A stretch of DNA of 64,000 nucleotides. It comes from Rhabdornis inornatus. Lineage: Eukaryota; Chordata; Aves; Passeriformes; Rhabdornithidae. How positions within the stretch are numbered: position 1 is the first letter of the stretch; each line of letters opens with the position of its first letter. Positions 50,401 to 59,605 of the stretch are shown in pieces. Both the position numbers and the translations under genes were made by a program. The DNA lies in NCBI GenBank assembly GCA_013397075.1, contig VWZS01005931.1, positions 1-64,000 on the forward strand. The letters are read 5' to 3'. The notes under the pieces are model-generated. The model was not told the origin of the DNA. It ran no database searches and saw nothing but the letters and a program-made list of their open reading frames with translations.

Positions 50401-50862
50401 ACGGGAAGAAAACGCAGCGCGACCAAACTGGAGAAAACAAAACGCGGCGGAAGGCACCACGACGGAAGAGGGATGGAGTAAAACAAACCGTAGTAAAAGC
50501 AAAGAAAACATTCCGCGAGAAAATAAGCCACAGCGATGTGATCCGCGTTAGAGCCAGGCGGCCCCCCTCGCCCTGAGCGCTGCCTCCGGGGTCCCGCCGC
50601 TCCCTCCCCGGGGGAGCCCGGCCCGGCTGGGTCCCCCAGCCCTGGTTCGGCTCCTCGACGCGGTTTGGCTCCTCGCCCCCCCTTTCCCCCCTGATAAGAA
50701 AACTCGGGAAAGCGGAGGGAGGGAGGGAAGGGAGAGCGCGGTCCCACCTGGGTGCGCAGCGCCGAGCAGCAGCTGGAGCCCGAGGAGGCAGCAGAGGGGG
50801 CCGCGGAGGGGGGGGCACAGGGGGGAGCAGCCGGGTCGCGGTTCCGCTGAGCCGCGCCCCAT
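23973..50862 (-). CDS. MRC2: MRC2 (Endo180/uPARAP), complete 30-exon coding region
   Basis: Endocytic collagen and glycoprotein receptor of the mannose-receptor family; it acts at the plasma membrane and in early endosomes. I assembled 30 coding exons from GT-AG boundaries. Every junction keeps frame and the total is 4437 nt (1478 residues plus stop), against 1479 residues for human MRC2 as I recall it. Order: signal peptide about 1-36, cysteine-rich ricin-like domain 39-170, fibronectin II 172-229, CTLD1 230-370, CTLD2 372-510, CTLD3 522-665, CTLD4 668-810, CTLD5 823-968, CTLD6 970-1110, CTLD7 1125-1246, CTLD8 1255-1396, transmembrane 1414-1435, cytoplasmic tail 1436-1478. Residue-level similarity to human Endo180 is high in every exon, which separates it from MRC1, PLA2R1 and LY75. 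Start codon at 50862-50860 has a purine at -3 and G at +4. No frameshift or premature stop was seen. Exon coordinates are in the entries below. Confidence 0.97.
24306..24497 (-). mobile_element. CR1 LINE 3' fragment
   Basis: On the plus strand it reads as the reverse complement of a CR1 3' end (TTGGAAGGAATCCATAAAGG, then GCACAGGACACCCC and CTTGAGCCCTGGCAG). It stops abruptly about 12 bp before the SINE head. Confidence 0.8.
24510..24660 (+). mobile_element. tRNA-Ile-headed SINE with CR1-like tail (TguSINE type)
   Basis: The left half follows a tRNA-Ile: TTAGCTCAGTTGATTAAGC (A box), an anticodon-loop stretch GCTAATAACACCAAGG with anticodon AAT, then a B-box-like GGATTTGATTGCC. The right half is GTTGGACTCAATGATCC and on to a CR1-type 3' end. 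It lies in MRC2 intron 29. Mismatches in the B box and acceptor stem show it is not a functional tRNA gene. This tRNA-Ile/CR1 fusion is, to my knowledge, found in passerines. Confidence 0.85.
25064..25090 (-). other. MRC2: MRC2 exon 29, 27-nt stalk micro-exon
   Basis: Nine codons (VEESSFSRA) between CTLD8 and the membrane helix. The sequence aligns position by position with the AEQSSFSPS stretch I recall from human Endo180. It has a cattgcag acceptor and a gtgagt donor. Phase is 1 at both ends, so exon 28 could also splice directly to exon 30 in frame. Including it brings the protein to 1478 residues and 30 exons. Confidence 0.88.
25496..27178 (-). other. MRC2: MRC2 exons 26-28 (CTLD8)
   Basis: Exons 27029-27178, 26162-26281 and 25496-25675 encode residues 1247-1396, all phase 1 at both ends. 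Landmarks are [58 protein letters not shown] and [16 protein letters not shown] ending in [12 protein letters not shown]1 fragment lies in the intron between exons 27 and 28. Confidence 0.95.
25757..25876 (+). mobile_element. CR1 LINE 3' fragment
   Basis: Reads GGGCAACCTGGTCTAGTGG, then GGGACTGGATGGGCTTTAAGG, and ends with tandem TGATTCTGTGATTCTATGG, the typical CR1 3' end. It lies in MRC2 intron 27. Confidence 0.88.
27352..27846 (-). other. MRC2: MRC2 exons 24-25 (CTLD7)
   Basis: Exons 27608-27846 and 27352-27520 encode residues 1111-1246. Exon 24 opens with a Pro/Ser-rich linker, then [38 protein letters not shown] and LWIGLANDE. Exon 25 supplies [32 protein letters not shown] and [11 protein letters not shown]. 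Confidence 0.95.
28300..28978 (-). other. MRC2: MRC2 exons 21-23 (CTLD6)
   Basis: Exons 28864-28978, 28621-28784 and 28300-28408 encode residues 982-1110: [50 protein letters not shown], then [18 protein letters not shown]. The WDD in place of WND, with no EPN partner, suggests no classical sugar site. Confidence 0.95.
29403..30555 (-). other. MRC2: MRC2 exons 17-20 (CTLD5)
   Basis: Exons 30395-30555, 30026-30093, 29648-29748 and 29403-29548 encode residues 823-981. They read [71 protein letters not shown]. Exon 20 then extends into the [11 protein letters not shown] start of CTLD6. Exon 18 is only 68 nt but has a strong gtaagt donor and phase-compatible neighbours. Confidence 0.95.
30775..31016 (+). 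mobile_element. CR1 LINE 3' fragment
   Basis: Contains GGATATCAGGAAAAGCTTCT, AGAGGGTGGTCAGGCACTG and a GGACTCAATGGTCCTTGTGG tail. It ends about 20 bp from the donor of MRC2 exon 16, inside intron 16. Confidence 0.88.
31039..31074 (-). other. MRC2: MRC2 exon 16, 36-nt linker micro-exon
   Basis: This tiny exon encodes the CTLD4-CTLD5 linker ([11 protein letters not shown]), residues 811-822. It has a ccag acceptor and a gtgtgt donor. The one-base overhangs on both sides match exon 15 and exon 17. The human receptor has a similar VREPDDSPQ linker at this place. Its length is a multiple of three and both introns are phase 1, so skipping it would keep frame. Confidence 0.88.
31326..32224 (-). other. 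MRC2: MRC2 exons 13-15 (CTLD4)
   Basis: Exons 32082-32224, 31547-31649 and 31326-31464 complete CTLD4 to residue 810. Landmarks are [41 protein letters not shown] and the acidic YDDDDIRSC loop before [14 protein letters not shown]. The short second exon (103 nt) has a tag acceptor. Phases are 0/2, 2/0 and 0/1 in order. Confidence 0.95.
31936..31992 (+). repeat. (TCCA)n microsatellite in MRC2 intron 13
   Basis: Eleven or more uninterrupted CCAT/TCCA tetramers, then imperfect CCACCCACCCATCCATT units, about 90 bp from the donor of exon 13. Confidence 0.92.
32446..33179 (-). other. MRC2: MRC2 exons 10-12 (CTLD3)
   Basis: Exons 33064-33179, 32780-32928 and 32446-32663 encode residues 522-682: [64 protein letters not shown] and [12 protein letters not shown]. 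No EPN/QPD plus WND pair is present, so calcium-dependent sugar binding is unlikely. Exon 12 runs past the domain into the CPPGW start of CTLD4. Confidence 0.95.
33180..35491 (-). other. MRC2: MRC2 intron 9 (2.3 kb), no other feature seen
   Basis: The intron between exon 9 (DHGCRK) and exon 10 (GWKWHSPSC) is phase 0. Open frames on both strands are short and show no family similarity. I recognise no repeat in it. Confidence 0.8.
35492..36965 (-). other. MRC2: MRC2 exons 7-9 (CTLD2, the sugar-binding CTLD)
   Basis: Exons 36777-36965, 35873-36027 and 35492-35599 encode about residues 371-521. This CTLD keeps the residues expected for calcium-dependent mannose/GlcNAc binding: EPN in [15 protein letters not shown] and WND in [14 protein letters not shown]2 is the known active lectin domain of Endo180. 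Exon 9 (108 nt, phase 0 at both ends) finishes the domain and adds an acidic linker (SQEKEEDD) leading to a DHGCRK sequence. Confidence 0.96.
37455..38950 (-). other. MRC2: MRC2 exons 4-6 (CTLD1)
   Basis: Exons 38786-38950, 38513-38626 and 37455-37598 encode residues 230-370. CTLD signatures are visible: [45 protein letters not shown], and the final [12 protein letters not shown]. The long-loop motif reads QPD rather than the mannose-type EPN. All three exons are phase 1 at both ends. Confidence 0.95.
39138..39311 (-). other. MRC2: MRC2 exon 3 (fibronectin type II domain)
   Basis: 174 nt, residues 172-229. The fold is recognisable from [18 protein letters not shown], the [21 protein letters not shown] block and its four cysteines. 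In this family the FN2 domain binds collagens, the main ligand class of Endo180. The donor is a strong gtaagt. The exon ends with one base (A) that forms Ser with exon 4. Confidence 0.96.
39586..39984 (-). other. MRC2: MRC2 exon 2 (cysteine-rich, ricin B-type domain)
   Basis: A single 399-nt exon encodes the N-terminal cysteine-rich domain, residues 39-171. It contains the family landmarks [29 protein letters not shown] and EEDLCSMPY. In MRC1 this domain binds sulfated sugars; no such binding is established for Endo180. Acceptor and donor are both canonical and the exon is phase 1 at each end. Confidence 0.95.
41390..41411 (+). repeat. poly(A) tract in MRC2 intron 1
   Basis: An uninterrupted A run of more than 20 bases following ATGATGTC. 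No SINE or LINE body is recognisable upstream, so it may be a simple repeat. Confidence 0.85.
44657..45030 (+). mobile_element. CR1 LINE 3' fragment
   Basis: The longest CR1 piece in the window, about 370 bp in MRC2 intron 1. It has the GAAGAAATTCTTCCCTGTGA, GGTTGCC and GCAGCCTGGTCTAGTGGAAG blocks, ending near TTTCAACCCAAGC. Confidence 0.9.
47162..47455. repeat. near-identical tandem duplication in MRC2 intron 1
   Basis: Copy 1 is 47162-47314 and copy 2 is 47315-47455. They match almost base for base (CCACATCTGGATTCAGCT at the start, GGTGCAGTGCAGGACT at the end). Copy 2 lacks about 12 bp near its beginning. Very few substitutions imply a recent event. Confidence 0.93.
50748..50862 (-). other. 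MRC2: MRC2 coding exon 1 (signal peptide)
   Basis: 115 nt encode residues 1-38: a basic and proline/cysteine-rich start, then a leucine-rich hydrophobic core ([13 protein letters not shown]). The donor follows CACCCAG at 50747/50746. One base is left over (phase 1) and joins exon 2 to make an Asp codon. The exon lies in very GC-rich DNA. The choice of ATG rests on the in-frame signal peptide and the phase match to exon 2. Confidence 0.9.
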
Positions 50863-50927
50863 CCCCGGCGCTGCCCGTTCCGCTCCGCTCCACTCCTGCC
50901 GGGCCGGGGCCGCGCGCGGGGAGCGGG

Positions 50928-51035
50928 TGGGGGGAGGGGGAAAAGGAGAAGGAGAAGGAGGAGGAGGAGGAAGAGGAGGAGGGACGCGAGCGGGAGAGGG
51001 AGGGAAAGAAAGGGGGGGGGGGGGGAGAAAGTTAC
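50928..51035. repeat. polypurine/polypyrimidine tract with G run
   Basis: On the plus strand this stretch is nearly all G and A: GGGGGA blocks, then repeated GGAGAA and GGAGGA triplet-pairs, then a run of about fifteen G near 51013-51027. It lies 70-170 bp upstream of the MRC2 ATG. Such tracts can form G-quadruplex or triplex DNA and are often length-polymorphic. Function here is inference. Confidence 0.8.
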
Positions 51036-51480
51036 AAAATAAAATAAGAAAAAAAACCGAAGCGTGTGCTCCGGGCTCAGACACTGCGTCAGCAGGCCGG
51101 GGCCCGGCCCAGCGGCGGCGAGAGAGCAGGGGCGCGGCCCGAGCCCGGGGGGCTCCGCCCGCTGCAGGGCATCGCCGGGGCGGGGGTCCGGGGGTGAAGC
51201 GGGGGAGCGGCAGAAGCAAAGCCCAGCCTGGCCAGAGCATCCCTGCAGACGCCCGGGGATGGCTGGCTCCCTTGGCAGAATACCTACGCAGCCCTCTCCA
51301 CACCTCGGGTGGTCCGAGTGCTCGGGTACGGGGCGGAGAGTGTGGGGAAGATGCCCGCGGTGCCGCCAGTCCCGCATCGGGTCCCGCTGCGGGTCCTCAG
51401 TGTGGGACTCCACCTCGCCGGGGAGAGCAGCCAAGGGCTGCCGTGAGCTCCCACCACGCATCGATACCTGCACCTCTGGG

Positions 51481-54400
51481 TGCCCGGCAGAGTTACCTCA
51501 TCCCAAGCACAGCCAGCCCAGCTGGATCCTCCTCCATCCATCCCTGTGGCAAAGAGCTGGGCAGCTCCCAGTCCAGCTGTGGATGCTGAAGTTAGACACA
51601 GCTCACTGCACCTTCCACCACAAGCCCAGTTCCTCCATCCCTCCAGGTGGTGCGCCTTTCCAGCTTCTGGTGCTCTGCTGAAGGCATGGGCCAGAGAGCA
51701 TTCACAATATATGATGCAGGTATATCCCGCATCCAGGAGCTGAATATAAAAGGCTTTCAAAAACTTCTGAAGAACTTCTAAACTCTTATCTTCACACCAC
51801 TATTCCAGCAGGGCTGCCCATGGCCCCAAAAGCCACCCAAAGAAGGCAGTATACATGGAAAACACTGGAAGTTGGCATATTCCTGGCTTTCTACATCCAT
51901 TTGGTGCATTTGAGTGATGCCATTCTTGTGGGAGCATCCCTGAGGGTGTGGAACCCTCGCCTCCTCGAGGTCTCCTGGGATTTGAGCAGTGCAGGGAGGG
52001 TCAGTCAGTCCTTGACACACAGACTCTGCCATACAAAATCAGGGGAGATGATGCTTTTGATGAGACCAAGGTGATGGCAACTCTCCCTTGAGCGGGGAGC
52101 AGGATCTGGCCCCGAGATGGCGCTAACCCGTGAGGGGGTGGGTTTGGCTATTCAGAAAATAAAAGAATCCGTTGTTTCCCAGTGAGGCAGGGAGGACCTT
52201 CAGGCAGGTGCCAGGATGGGCTTTGGCAAACCCTCTGAGAGGCCTAATTAAGCACATTAGCACCTGGGCTATTGCTTTTTCTAAAGCAGGGATTAGTTTT
52301 TAATTGCAGCAGCACTGAGACTGGCCTCCATAGCTGCCACAGGAAGCAAGCATGACAGTCCAGAGGAGAGGAAGGAATCATCCAGATCCTCGCTCCTATC
52401 CCGAAAACCTGGAGACCACTCCAGGAGGATGCCACCCACTGAGACACCAATGACTGGACATGATGGGGCTGTGAAGTCCCATTAGTGGGACCCTTCGCCC
52501 ATCCCAGACAAACCTGGCATCCCTTTCAAGGAAGTTGAACCCATCCAAAAGAAGGAACATAGCAAAGTCAAAAGGCTACGGATCCCATAGAGCATTGCTG
52601 CTTCCTGGCCTGGTACATCCTGTGTCTTGGAGGCCCCTATGCTGCATGTGATTAGGAGATAGTTAGCACTTCTTAATTAATTTCTGCAACACAGACCAAC
52701 AGCTGCTTACCTATCTCCTCCTAATCCGGTTAGTACCAGTTGAGTCTCTACTCAACAGAGTGGATCGGGAGGAAATGTGTTTTTCCCTTGGGACATTTCA
52801 AGGCTGTCTGACCCCTCTGGCCCTAGTGAGTTGCTGCCAGACAATGACAAGCGGACATGGCTGTGTGCAGGGGATGGCTAACTGCACCTCTGGCCACAAA
52901 CTCAGAAGAGCTCCTTGCCGGTGGAGATCAACTGGGAGCAATGGGCTTATCCCAGGCTTACACAGAACTTGGGATATTCAATGTCAGTAGCTGATTCCCA
53001 CAGTCAAAGAACCTGTATCTGTCATTTAACTGGAAAAATAAATTCTGGGTTTTGGCCAAAGCAGCATCCCGTGTGGGGAGTGGTCACAGTGGAGGGACTG
53101 CAGTAGAATGGCGTGAAACAGCATCGGCTCAAGTGAAAGTCATCCTGCAGAAGGTTTGAAAAACATTTCTGGAGATAGATCCAAGCCACGTGCCCACCTT
53201 TGGCTGGACGTCTGACCTGGTCAGGAGCACTTGGGAGAAAATGGGTCAGCCAGGATGCTCAGCAGGTTGCAAAATATGTCACCAACATGGGGTAGGACCC
53301 AACCATAGGGGTGGGGGAGAAACCCCAGATTTGGAGCTGGGGTGCTCAGTGGCAGTGAGGCACCCCATGGCTTACTAAGTTTGGAGCTATCCTGGGGCAC
53401 ATTTGGTGTTTGCTTATGCAGAGGCATTAGAGGAAATTATTTGGGGACCTGTGGGCAGCATCTGTAGCCTTCATATTTTCTGAAGGTACAGTCTGGCCAC
53501 TTCTGAGGACTGGCAGGTTCTAAGAGTCTGTTTATTGTATGACCAGGGAGGCAGCATGTCCTGCTCTGTTGCGCTCTTCCAAGGCTGTTTCCCCCAGCCC
53601 ATGGCTCTCTGTGGGACTGACTGCTCCAGGAGAGCAAAGCCCTGCTTGTGGGCAGCAGCTGTTGGGGGACTCTGGTGTCAGAGGCTTTGCTTTGCTTTGC
53701 TTTGCTTTGCTGAGGACCAGCAGCACCTGCCAGGTTCTGCCAAGAGCTCAGTGCTGCCTCGGCCTCATCCTGGCTTCAAATAGGACTGGTTGGGCCAAGA
53801 TCAACACCCACCTGGCAGGCGCTGTGCACTGAGGTCACTGCTTGGGGAAGAGGCCATCTTGGCGTCTGCTGGCTCCTTCTCCCTTGTGCCGGCAGCAGCA
53901 GCAGCAGGGAATGGCCACGTTGCTCTCGGTGTTGGAGACAGGCAGGAACAGCCAGTCCAGCTCCCTCTCCAAGCTCCAGGCTTTGCATTGCATTGCAACA
54001 AGGGTGACTGGTATCCTCTTGCTGGGATATGGAGTTGGTGGGGGACCCAGTCAGGGTATAGCAAGGGACTCATCCCTAAGCTTTGCATTTGCACCCTTCC
54101 CTTTGGGGACAAGCCTGGGGACACTATGCAGGGGCTCAGCTCCTCCACAGCCCCAGGCATGCTGGTTGTCATTGGGGCCGCATGCTGATGCTCCTGAGGG
54201 TTTGATTCTCTCATTAGGGTTCAACACTGTGAGAGCAGTCTTGGTGCTGGTGGCTGAGGCTCCACCAGGCAGGGATTGTCGGGAGGCACCTCCTGTTTGC
54301 TTCCCGCGCTCCTCCCCCAGGAGCTGAAATACAGTGTTTAGGATCGGCCCCTGGACACGCAGCTGCGGGTAGAGGGATCCTGGCCAAAATGAGGGGCCCT

Positions 54401-57400
54401 TTCCCTGCCTCCAGCCCAGCTGTCCCTTTGGCTCTTGCAAGGACCAGATGGAGCCTTGCCAGGGTCCTTTAATGTCCTTGGTCAGCCGCGTTCCCCCTGA
54501 GCTCCTTCCCACCTTTGCTGTCTCCCAGCACTGCAAAGGTGTCCCTTTGTGGGTGCCCCACACGGCAGTTCTCAGAGCTCTTTGCTGCTCTGTCTTCTAC
54601 AGCCCTGAAAAGTCAGGCAAGTTCAAGCTGCAAATAATTTATTAAAACCAGATGTGCTCGCTTGGAGCTGCCATGAGGAATTTCAGGGCGCTCCAGCCTT
54701 ATGAGGGTCAGCACCGGGATCCTGGCCTTCCGCTGTGGGGGCAAGACAAGGCTGGGGACTGCCCAAGGAGAAGTGCTGCCTTCTGAGCCCATTGCCTCTC
54801 CTTCCTACCTGGCCTCCCCTGGAGGGCTCCTCAAAAGGGGCAGAGAGGGAATCCCAGCCATTTACAATAAATTTGCCTTTTAGAAGAACACTTTCTCTGC
54901 ATGACTCAAGAGCAAATTGGACTGGGCTGCAGAGTGGGGAGGGAAAGCAGCTGGAGAGTAGTGGAAGACAGCACACCCTGAACGGCATCTTCCTCCTGCT
55001 GGAAGGGAGTATGGGACCACAGTGCAGAGATCTCACCCTGTTCCCTGGCCCTTTTCAGCAAAAGCAGCAAGTTCCAGTTGGCCCTGAGTGCTTTATTTCA
55101 ACCTCTGCCACTGCCTTACCTCATAGCCACGGGCATGTCCCTTCCACTTCTATCCCTCACCAGTTCCTTTAGCCTGAAGGGGTTTTGGCAGCAATCCTAG
55201 CCACTCTCCTGGGTTTGGGTGTGAGTATGTGGATTTTCAGGATTAGCGGGAGCTGGGATGAGCCAATGCTGAACAAAGCAGGTTTGGAGTCCTGATCCTG
55301 ATGCGGAGCTGAGCCAAGAGTAAGGTAGTTGCCGACAGGTAGCACGTGCTCGTGGCTCCCATGCAGCCAGCACCTTCAGTCAGGAGAGGACACGGCTGAG
55401 GAGAGCACTGGATTTTTTCTTCCCCTGAATGCAAAGCAGAGCCAATCACCTTTTAACTTTGCTGCTGGCATTCCCCAGGGCAGTCCAGGTGGAAATAGGA
55501 GATCTGGCCTGAACATGAGGCTGAATCTCTCTGTCTTCATCCTGCTGCTGCTCACAGTATCCCTGCATTTTTATCTTCATTCCTGTGTTTTTATCTCCAT
55601 CCCTGTATTTTAACTCCATTTGGACCATGGCACTGCTCTGCACCATCCTGCAGCCCAAGCAACAGAGGATGGGAAAGCAGCTCCTGGCTAGGGCTGTGTG
55701 CAGGCTGGTGAGGCTCATCCTGCACTGACGGGGCAGATGGTGGATAACCTCTATTTTCAGGTTTTCCTGAATCAGCTTGAAGCACTTGAGCCTTCCCTTC
55801 ATTGAATGTGTTTGGAAATGAGTAGCAACAGAGTGAGTGAAACACAAGCTGCAGCCAAAGGTGGAGGGAGAAGAAAGAGTACAGTAACCCATTCCAGGAG
55901 GAGATGCAGGCTGGGAGCACAGAGGAGCAGGAAGAGCACACGGAGCTGGTGGCAGCACGAAGCTCCTCACCATCAGCACATGCCAGCAGCTTCTCCTGGC
56001 CGTCACACCCCCATGCAGCTAAAGCATGGACTGGGAGTGTGTCTCAGGCCCGCTTCCAGAACAGACAATAGTGTCCTTGTGGCCAAGAGCCTGCTTCTGG
56101 GTGTAAATGTAGCGAGGGGACGCCGAGCTGCTCTGCGTTTGTTTGGCCTTTTGCCCCCACCCAGGGTGATAGCCAGGGGGACACCCAGTTACCCCTGAGG
56201 GCAGTGCAGGGGCCAGGGAGAAGCAGAGACCACAGGCAGAGCTATGTGCAGCTGTGGAAAATCAGTGTCTCGGTGCAAAGATGCACCAGCACATGGTAGC
56301 AAAGGTTTGGTCCAGGCTGGGTGGGAGTCAGGGCTGTGCCTAATTACGGAGTGCCACACACTCCAAAGTCTGAAAAATGATCAATTGCAGCGGCAGAGAG
56401 GGAGCCAAGCTCCCTCACTGTTTGGTTTCACTTGCACTCACTGTTTGACTTCAGGCACAGTGAAGGTTAGGTCAGGTTTGCAGAGTAACCTGGGGCCTGG
56501 TGACTGTTCACCTGAGGAAACAGCTCTGGAGGCAGGTATGGCCCTGGCTCCTGGGGGATGCCCAGCACAGTGGCTCCACATGCCTGCGGATGAGCTGTAT
56601 GTGCCAAGGGCCCCTGTGCTCCCCACTCCAGATACAAACAGACTCAACTCTTCAGCTGCCAAGGTCCTTTTTCATTTTCTGTTGTGTATTTTTGTAAAGC
56701 TGATAAGGCCCAGCCCTAAGAAATTAAAGGAACTGAGCTTCCTCACTGCTCAGTGTGGTTATTGTGGGTGACTGAGAGGGGAAACTTGGATGCACGTGGG
56801 CTGGGGAGTGGATGGGGGGGGGTTGTGATCCACAGATTTTTATCAACAGAAAAGGTGTTTTTTAGGTCCTCAACATATATGGCTTCTACAGCTGCTATTG
56901 TACAGTAAATGAGGGACAAACCCACCTCAGCTTTCTAATTTATGTTTCAGGACAAGGTCAAAATCAGTAATTAAGTGACAGTAATTTTCAGCGATTCCCC
57001 CTCTGATGCAGAGGTCTCACTGCTCTGAGCTATGGAATGCACCCTTCCTCCATCCTTCCTTTTCCTGTCGTGTGTCAGCTCTGTGCAGCCACTGCAAGTG
57101 AGCTTACACCAACATCAAGAGCAGAAAAACAGTAAAAGCCAAGTGAATCAGTTTCTTAAAACTTATTTTAATATCCATGTCTCATTTGTTGGGTAGAGCC
57201 AAAACAGTCTGGCCTGGTTTAAGTTACAAATTCTTCATACACTTTAAGTAAATGAACAGTGTGGCAATAGGGTCTGTTATTGGAAGTGAAACCCATCTTA
57301 ACAAGGGAAGTGTTGCAGCCAGAATTCTACCAGGGTTCTTCTTCCCTGCGATCAGCCCCACAAGGCTGCCACTGCCCCTGGCCCTGGATGGGTGTTACGC

Positions 57401-59160
57401 AGCAGGAATAAATGCTTCTGACACAAAACGAATCATACCCCCAGAAATGCACACACTGAATGGCCAAGAAACAATGGGACCAGGATAGAAAAAACCCTTT
57501 TAGAATTCTCCCCGATGTGGACAGATACCAAATCACCCATTTTGGCAAATGGGATGAAGCACCAACCCTGATTTCTCCTGACAGAGGCTGAATAAACATG
57601 CTGAAGCTGCTTGCTGGACAATTAACTTCTGGCTTAGAGCAGCAGGCATGGAGAAGGCTGAGAGAAGATGGCAGAGGATTTAAAGACGCAGTTTTATGTT
57701 CTTTGTCTAAAACACTACAGCAGTTTAGACACCACCTTAAATACAGCTGCAAGGGAGTAAATCCAATTAAATGTCCGAGAAAAAATAGTAAGAAAAATCA
57801 AAGCAGCAGAGTTCTCCACTTCCCTGGCCTGTTGCTTAATTCCAACAGACTGCTCCATTTCTCAGTTAGCAAGTTCCTGATCAGGTTTAAGCACAGTATT
57901 TGCAGATGATGGCTTACAATAAGGTGGACAAGTGGCAGCTCTGAGTGCATGATGGAGAACAGCACTTGCCAGGAGATGCCACTGGGGTAAGAGAGCGAGC
58001 CAAGCAGCTGCCACAGCTGTGGGTACAATGTTCGAATTGTCCCACAAAGGATTCCCCAGCCCACAGTGGGCTAGGGACTGGGTTAGGAAGTGCGCACAGG
58101 GTGGTTTGATTTTTAACCACCATCCTGAACTGCAGTAGTGCAGTGCTCCTCTACCCCCCCAGGACAAACCCTGCTACTCAACACTGCATCTTTAAATATT
58201 TCTGGCTAAGAACTGCCACATATTAGGAGCACTCCAACCTGGGCTGCCACATGTTCGGTTGCCGTGCTTTTCATGTTTTCAGTTTTCCTTCAATGTGGGA
58301 GGGAAAAGGAAGCAGAGTGGGAGGCTCCCATTTCACAGCAGGCAGATGTAGCTGAAGGTACAAGACCCCTCCAGGCAGATTACGAGGGAGACAATAATTA
58401 GGGTGTTTGCTCCTTTCAAGGACATTATATCATTCCCTGCCGTCTGAAATTGGATGCAGTGATGGCAGCAAGTCTCATGAGTCAGCAAGTTGGAAAAGTG
58501 TTACGGGAGAGAAGAAGCTTTGCTGCCAAGCCACCCAACAGAGAGGACCAGACAAGACTTCAGCTTTGGAACACTCTAACGGGAACCGGATCAGTAGAGA
58601 GCTGTGTGGGCACAGATCACACCTGTGACACCTGAGCTATGCACCAATTCCCGCCCACTCTGCCTGCCAGCCAAGATCAGGCTCACAAGTGTGGAGAGCT
58701 TGGTATGAGCATGATGGGCTGGGTCTGCCAAAACAACAGCACTTCTACACAGTAAAAAGGTGCAACTGTTGTGAGAGCCATGAAGCAGCAGCTGAGACCT
58801 TGTGGCAACCTGAGCTGTGACCCACTCTGATCACAGAGTGATGCAGGCCCAGGGCTTCACCACCCTCGTGAGAAGGTGAATCATTCCTAAGAGGCCACCC
58901 CAAAGGAGCAGAAAGATGCACCAGCTGCAGAATAGACACTGCCACAAACCTGCTAATACGGGTTTCACTGAGACCAGAAAACTCTTTTCTTCCAAAAAAT
59001 TGTTATTTTTAAAAAATTGAAATTAATTAGGGGCAAAACACTAACTCTAGTGCCATGAACAGGCAGGATCAACTTTTTTCCCCTCCAAAGGGCAAAGAGT
59101 CATATACCATCCCCAGCTGAACCTTGGTGCTTCGAGCTTTTCAGGAGATGTTACCTAAAC
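51481..59160. other. TLK2-MRC2 intergenic region, no gene recognised
   Basis: About 7.7 kb between the MRC2 promoter block and the TLK2 3' end. Open frames are short, overlap on both strands and resemble no family I know. A CTTTG microsatellite lies at 53687-53711. Distal promoter elements of MRC2 or an extended TLK2 3' UTR could lie here. Confidence 0.75.
53687..53711 (+). repeat. (CTTTG)n microsatellite
   Basis: Five tandem GCTTT/CTTTG pentamers in the TLK2-MRC2 intergenic region. Confidence 0.85.
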
Positions 59161-59166
59161 TTTATT
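59161..59166 (-). terminator. candidate TLK2 polyadenylation signal
   Basis: AATAAA on the minus strand about 440 nt past the TLK2 stop. TLK2 mRNAs can have longer UTRs, and another minus-strand AATAAA occurs near 54640, so this may be only one of several sites. Confidence 0.4.
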
Positions 59167-59605
59167 AAAAGAAAAAGAACAATGTTTAAATATCAACACT
59201 GGACTAGCCCAGTCTTTTTTCCAAAGTCCACATTCTTCATATGAAGCACACACGGCGTCCTGGATTCCCCAAGGCTGCATGTTCAGAAGTTCACAGTACA
59301 TTGAACCATGTCTTTTTGTATTTTTTCTTGAGTTTCTCCTCCTTGCTCAGAGTAGCCATCCTGTTGTGGTCACTGACTGGACAAACCTCAAGCCATCTCC
59401 TACTCACATGGCTTGGCCTAGATGCCGAGGGCTTTCTGGATGAGAGTTGATGTTGTCATGCTCTATGGATGGAAAAAAGCAAGAGAAAAAAGCACCCGGT
59501 ACAGCTTTCTTGAGACCCTTGAGACAGTGGATTCCTCTGTTCCAAATGTGTTTCTGAAAGTCTTTTTGCCGGTTTCTCAAGCAGTTTTTGGCCTATTACT
59601 CTGTC

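Larger units (their letters stand above)
39985..50747 (-). other. MRC2: MRC2 intron 1 (10.8 kb)
   Basis: The large first intron separates the signal-peptide exon from the cysteine-rich-domain exon. It holds a pure 25-bp poly(A) tract near 41390-41411, a CR1 fragment at 44657-45030 and a recent tandem duplication at 47162-47455. I saw no other gene or conserved-looking exon. Large first introns often carry enhancers, but nothing here shows one. Confidence 0.85.
50220..51480 (-). promoter_or_regulatory. MRC2: CpG-rich MRC2 promoter and 5' UTR region
   Basis: A block rich in CG dinucleotides surrounds coding exon 1 and extends upstream (to higher coordinates), as expected of a CpG-island promoter. 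I see no convincing TATA box between the ATG and 51060. The transcription start cannot be fixed from sequence. A polypurine tract on the plus strand (polypyrimidine in the sense direction) lies at 50928-51035, directly upstream of the start codon. Confidence 0.65.

Noticed and set aside
50238..51473. A 411-codon open frame on the minus strand across the MRC2 promoter
   Set aside because: It reads exon 1 and the CpG-rich flanks in a different frame from the signal peptide, is full of low-complexity Pro/Leu/Arg, and has no domain. Long chance frames are expected in such GC-rich DNA.
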